A model generated the notes under the pieces. That model was not told the origin of the DNA, searched no databases, and worked only from the letters and a program-made list of their open reading frames with translations. From positions 1 through 6,434 of the forward strand of contig JASHPP010000429.1 in NCBI GenBank assembly GCA_030038035.1: DNA of 6,434 bases, in the 5' to 3' direction. The translations under genes were made by a program, and so were the position numbers. This stretch comes from Trebonia sp. GTDB taxonomy: Bacteria; Actinomycetota; Actinomycetes; Streptosporangiales; Streptosporangiaceae. Positions 6,201-6,434 of the stretch are shown here, one piece after another; position 1 is the stretch's first letter, and each line of letters starts with the position of its first letter.

Positions 6201-6434
6201 GGCCGGAAGTAGCACAGGTCAACCTGCACGCCCCGGTCTTTGACCCCGTTCCGCAGCACGTCGAGCACCCCGCGCGTGTCGATCTCGTTGGCAACACGGA
6301 TGACGAACGCCCGCATGGCGGCGTTGACGTCCCCGCCGTGCAGTTCAATGAGCCTGTCCGACCGCTTGCCCTGCGTCTTCCCGACGAACTCCCAGACCTC
6401 ATGCGTAGCAAGCCCAAGCTCGCGGTCGTAATAG
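3293..6434 (-). CDS. hsdR: type I restriction enzyme R subunit (HsdR), 5' end off the right edge
   Basis: The motor and nuclease subunit of a type I restriction-modification complex: it translocates and cuts DNA lacking the host methylation pattern, together with HsdM and HsdS. The frame stays open from the internal ATG at 6316 to the window edge, and these 39 extra residues (YYDRELGLATHEVWEF, then DRLIELHGG) are family-like, so the true start lies outside. Counting from the first visible codon (1046 residues): nuclease PD-(D/E)xK residues D113, E127 and K129 (VDLAFFVNG, VELKN); Walker A AGSGKS (280-285); DEAHSSQ (388-394); FTATP (438-442); EKYQTGFDQP (662-671) and QTLSRLNR (689-696) of the second RecA-like lobe; a C-terminal helical part with LNERFG (912-917), probably contacting the methylase core. 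All key residues are present, so the enzyme should be active if its partners exist. Oddities: a run of seven T-ending codons (residues 206-212) and one TTA codon (1027). The last 20 residues look like an unconserved tail, and the stop overlaps the kinase start. Confidence 0.96.
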   Translation of the reverse strand, partial: YYDRELGLATHEVWEFVGKTQGKRSDRLIELHGGDVNAAMRAFVIRVANEIDTRGVLDVLRNGVKDRGVQVDLCYFRPGLLLARDALKEYDANVLTVARQLHFSARYPNDSVDLAFFVNGLPVASVELKNPMTGQDADHAIAQYRRRDPNEAFFARRTLAHFAVDPERAFVTARLNGPDTEFLPFNVGSNGAGKSGGAGNPRSVRDNYSVSYLWEQIWQRDNWLEILQRYLHILVAGPKDDPHAAPRIFPRFHQWDAVQKMIADAREFGAGRNYLVEHSAGSGKSNTIAWLAHRLSNLFSDANEPVFHKVIVITDRTVLDRQLQRAIYQFDHTPGVVQRIDENSAQLAEALEDSTSKIIVSTLQKYPYVLDKITGTGLHEKRYAVIIDEAHSSQGGDAAARLKEAIGTNSAPPEEDETPEEYYTRVRGGQPNLSYFAFTATPTSATLKLFGRFDPAQPNPRKPAEPGMYVPFHVYSMRQAIEEGFILDVLANYTTYDAKWRLRNLAVDQQESPSANPEVDERKAKRRLVRFAELHPTAMGQKAKLIVDDFAESVSGRLGGRAKAMAVTSSRQHALDLYQAICSYVCDRAGDPRYAACQTLVAFSGALKDEKSGLEFTEPQLNGFGEGELPKMFGYVRADDPAGPAAAATAAKPEYRLLVVAEKYQTGFDQPLLCAMYVDKQLTGVAAAQTLSRLNRILPPLKSQDDVRVLDFVNKAEDIAAAFKPWYETTITEPTDPNLLYSKQQEIMAYGVLAVPEMEAFIRVLAEAGPGRLTSAAERSLHARLHGYLRPALDRFLALESDGLRESFRKELGEYARAYALIAQIVDWGDPDLERLYQYGRVLLLRLPGRSATSVDIGDADLSHFRLEFTGQHNVSLSADDSGDGVVHGHAADGGGSREPELKHLADVIRELNERFGLDLGTGDEILVYQQVLGLVSDTEMQQVGLMNDEARFGQVADDRLDDIVAENADRNTEFMKLYFDNDEFRRAVKEAARRRAYRIITDPLREEALARLRAEMERETGGSGALTVVFSGCGSACGVSSGGDR

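Overview
The window comes from a high-GC genome. Most of the reading frames end almost every codon in G or C, use GTG starts and overlap by four bases, which fits an actinomycete (Streptomyces-like in a broad sense). The genus cannot be told from this sequence alone.

All convincing genes read leftward (minus strand). At the right edge is the 5'-truncated gene for the motor/nuclease subunit of a type I restriction enzyme (HsdR, 3293-6434, open through the edge). Its stop overlaps the GTG start of a Hanks-type Ser/Thr protein kinase with a helical TPR-like C-terminal half and no membrane segment (1650-3296). The kinase stop in turn overlaps a possible GTG start of a small 2H phosphoesterase / 2'-5' RNA ligase-like protein (1057-1653). 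Both junctions are the same 4-base GTGA overlap, so the three genes look like one translationally coupled unit. HsdM and HsdS, which HsdR needs, are not in the window; they would be expected to the right.

Left of this unit the DNA looks decayed. The 2H gene keeps both catalytic motifs, but its C-terminal tail does not look like the family. At about 902-1000 there is a short stretch with strong coding character that resembles the start of a SnoaL/NTF2-like protein, without the rest of the gene. Then comes an intact VOC (glyoxalase-like) gene with a clear ribosome binding site (317-778). The left 115 bases may be the tail of a site-specific recombinase running off the edge. This mix of restriction gene, kinase, gene fragments and a possible recombinase scrap is typical of an accessory region.

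Working idea (inference): the kinase, and perhaps the 2H enzyme, are accessory parts of the restriction system, either controlling HsdR or acting as a second line of phage defence. A single TTA codon just upstream of the hsdR/kinase junction could tie kinase translation to the rare leucine tRNA (bldA), if the host uses that control.
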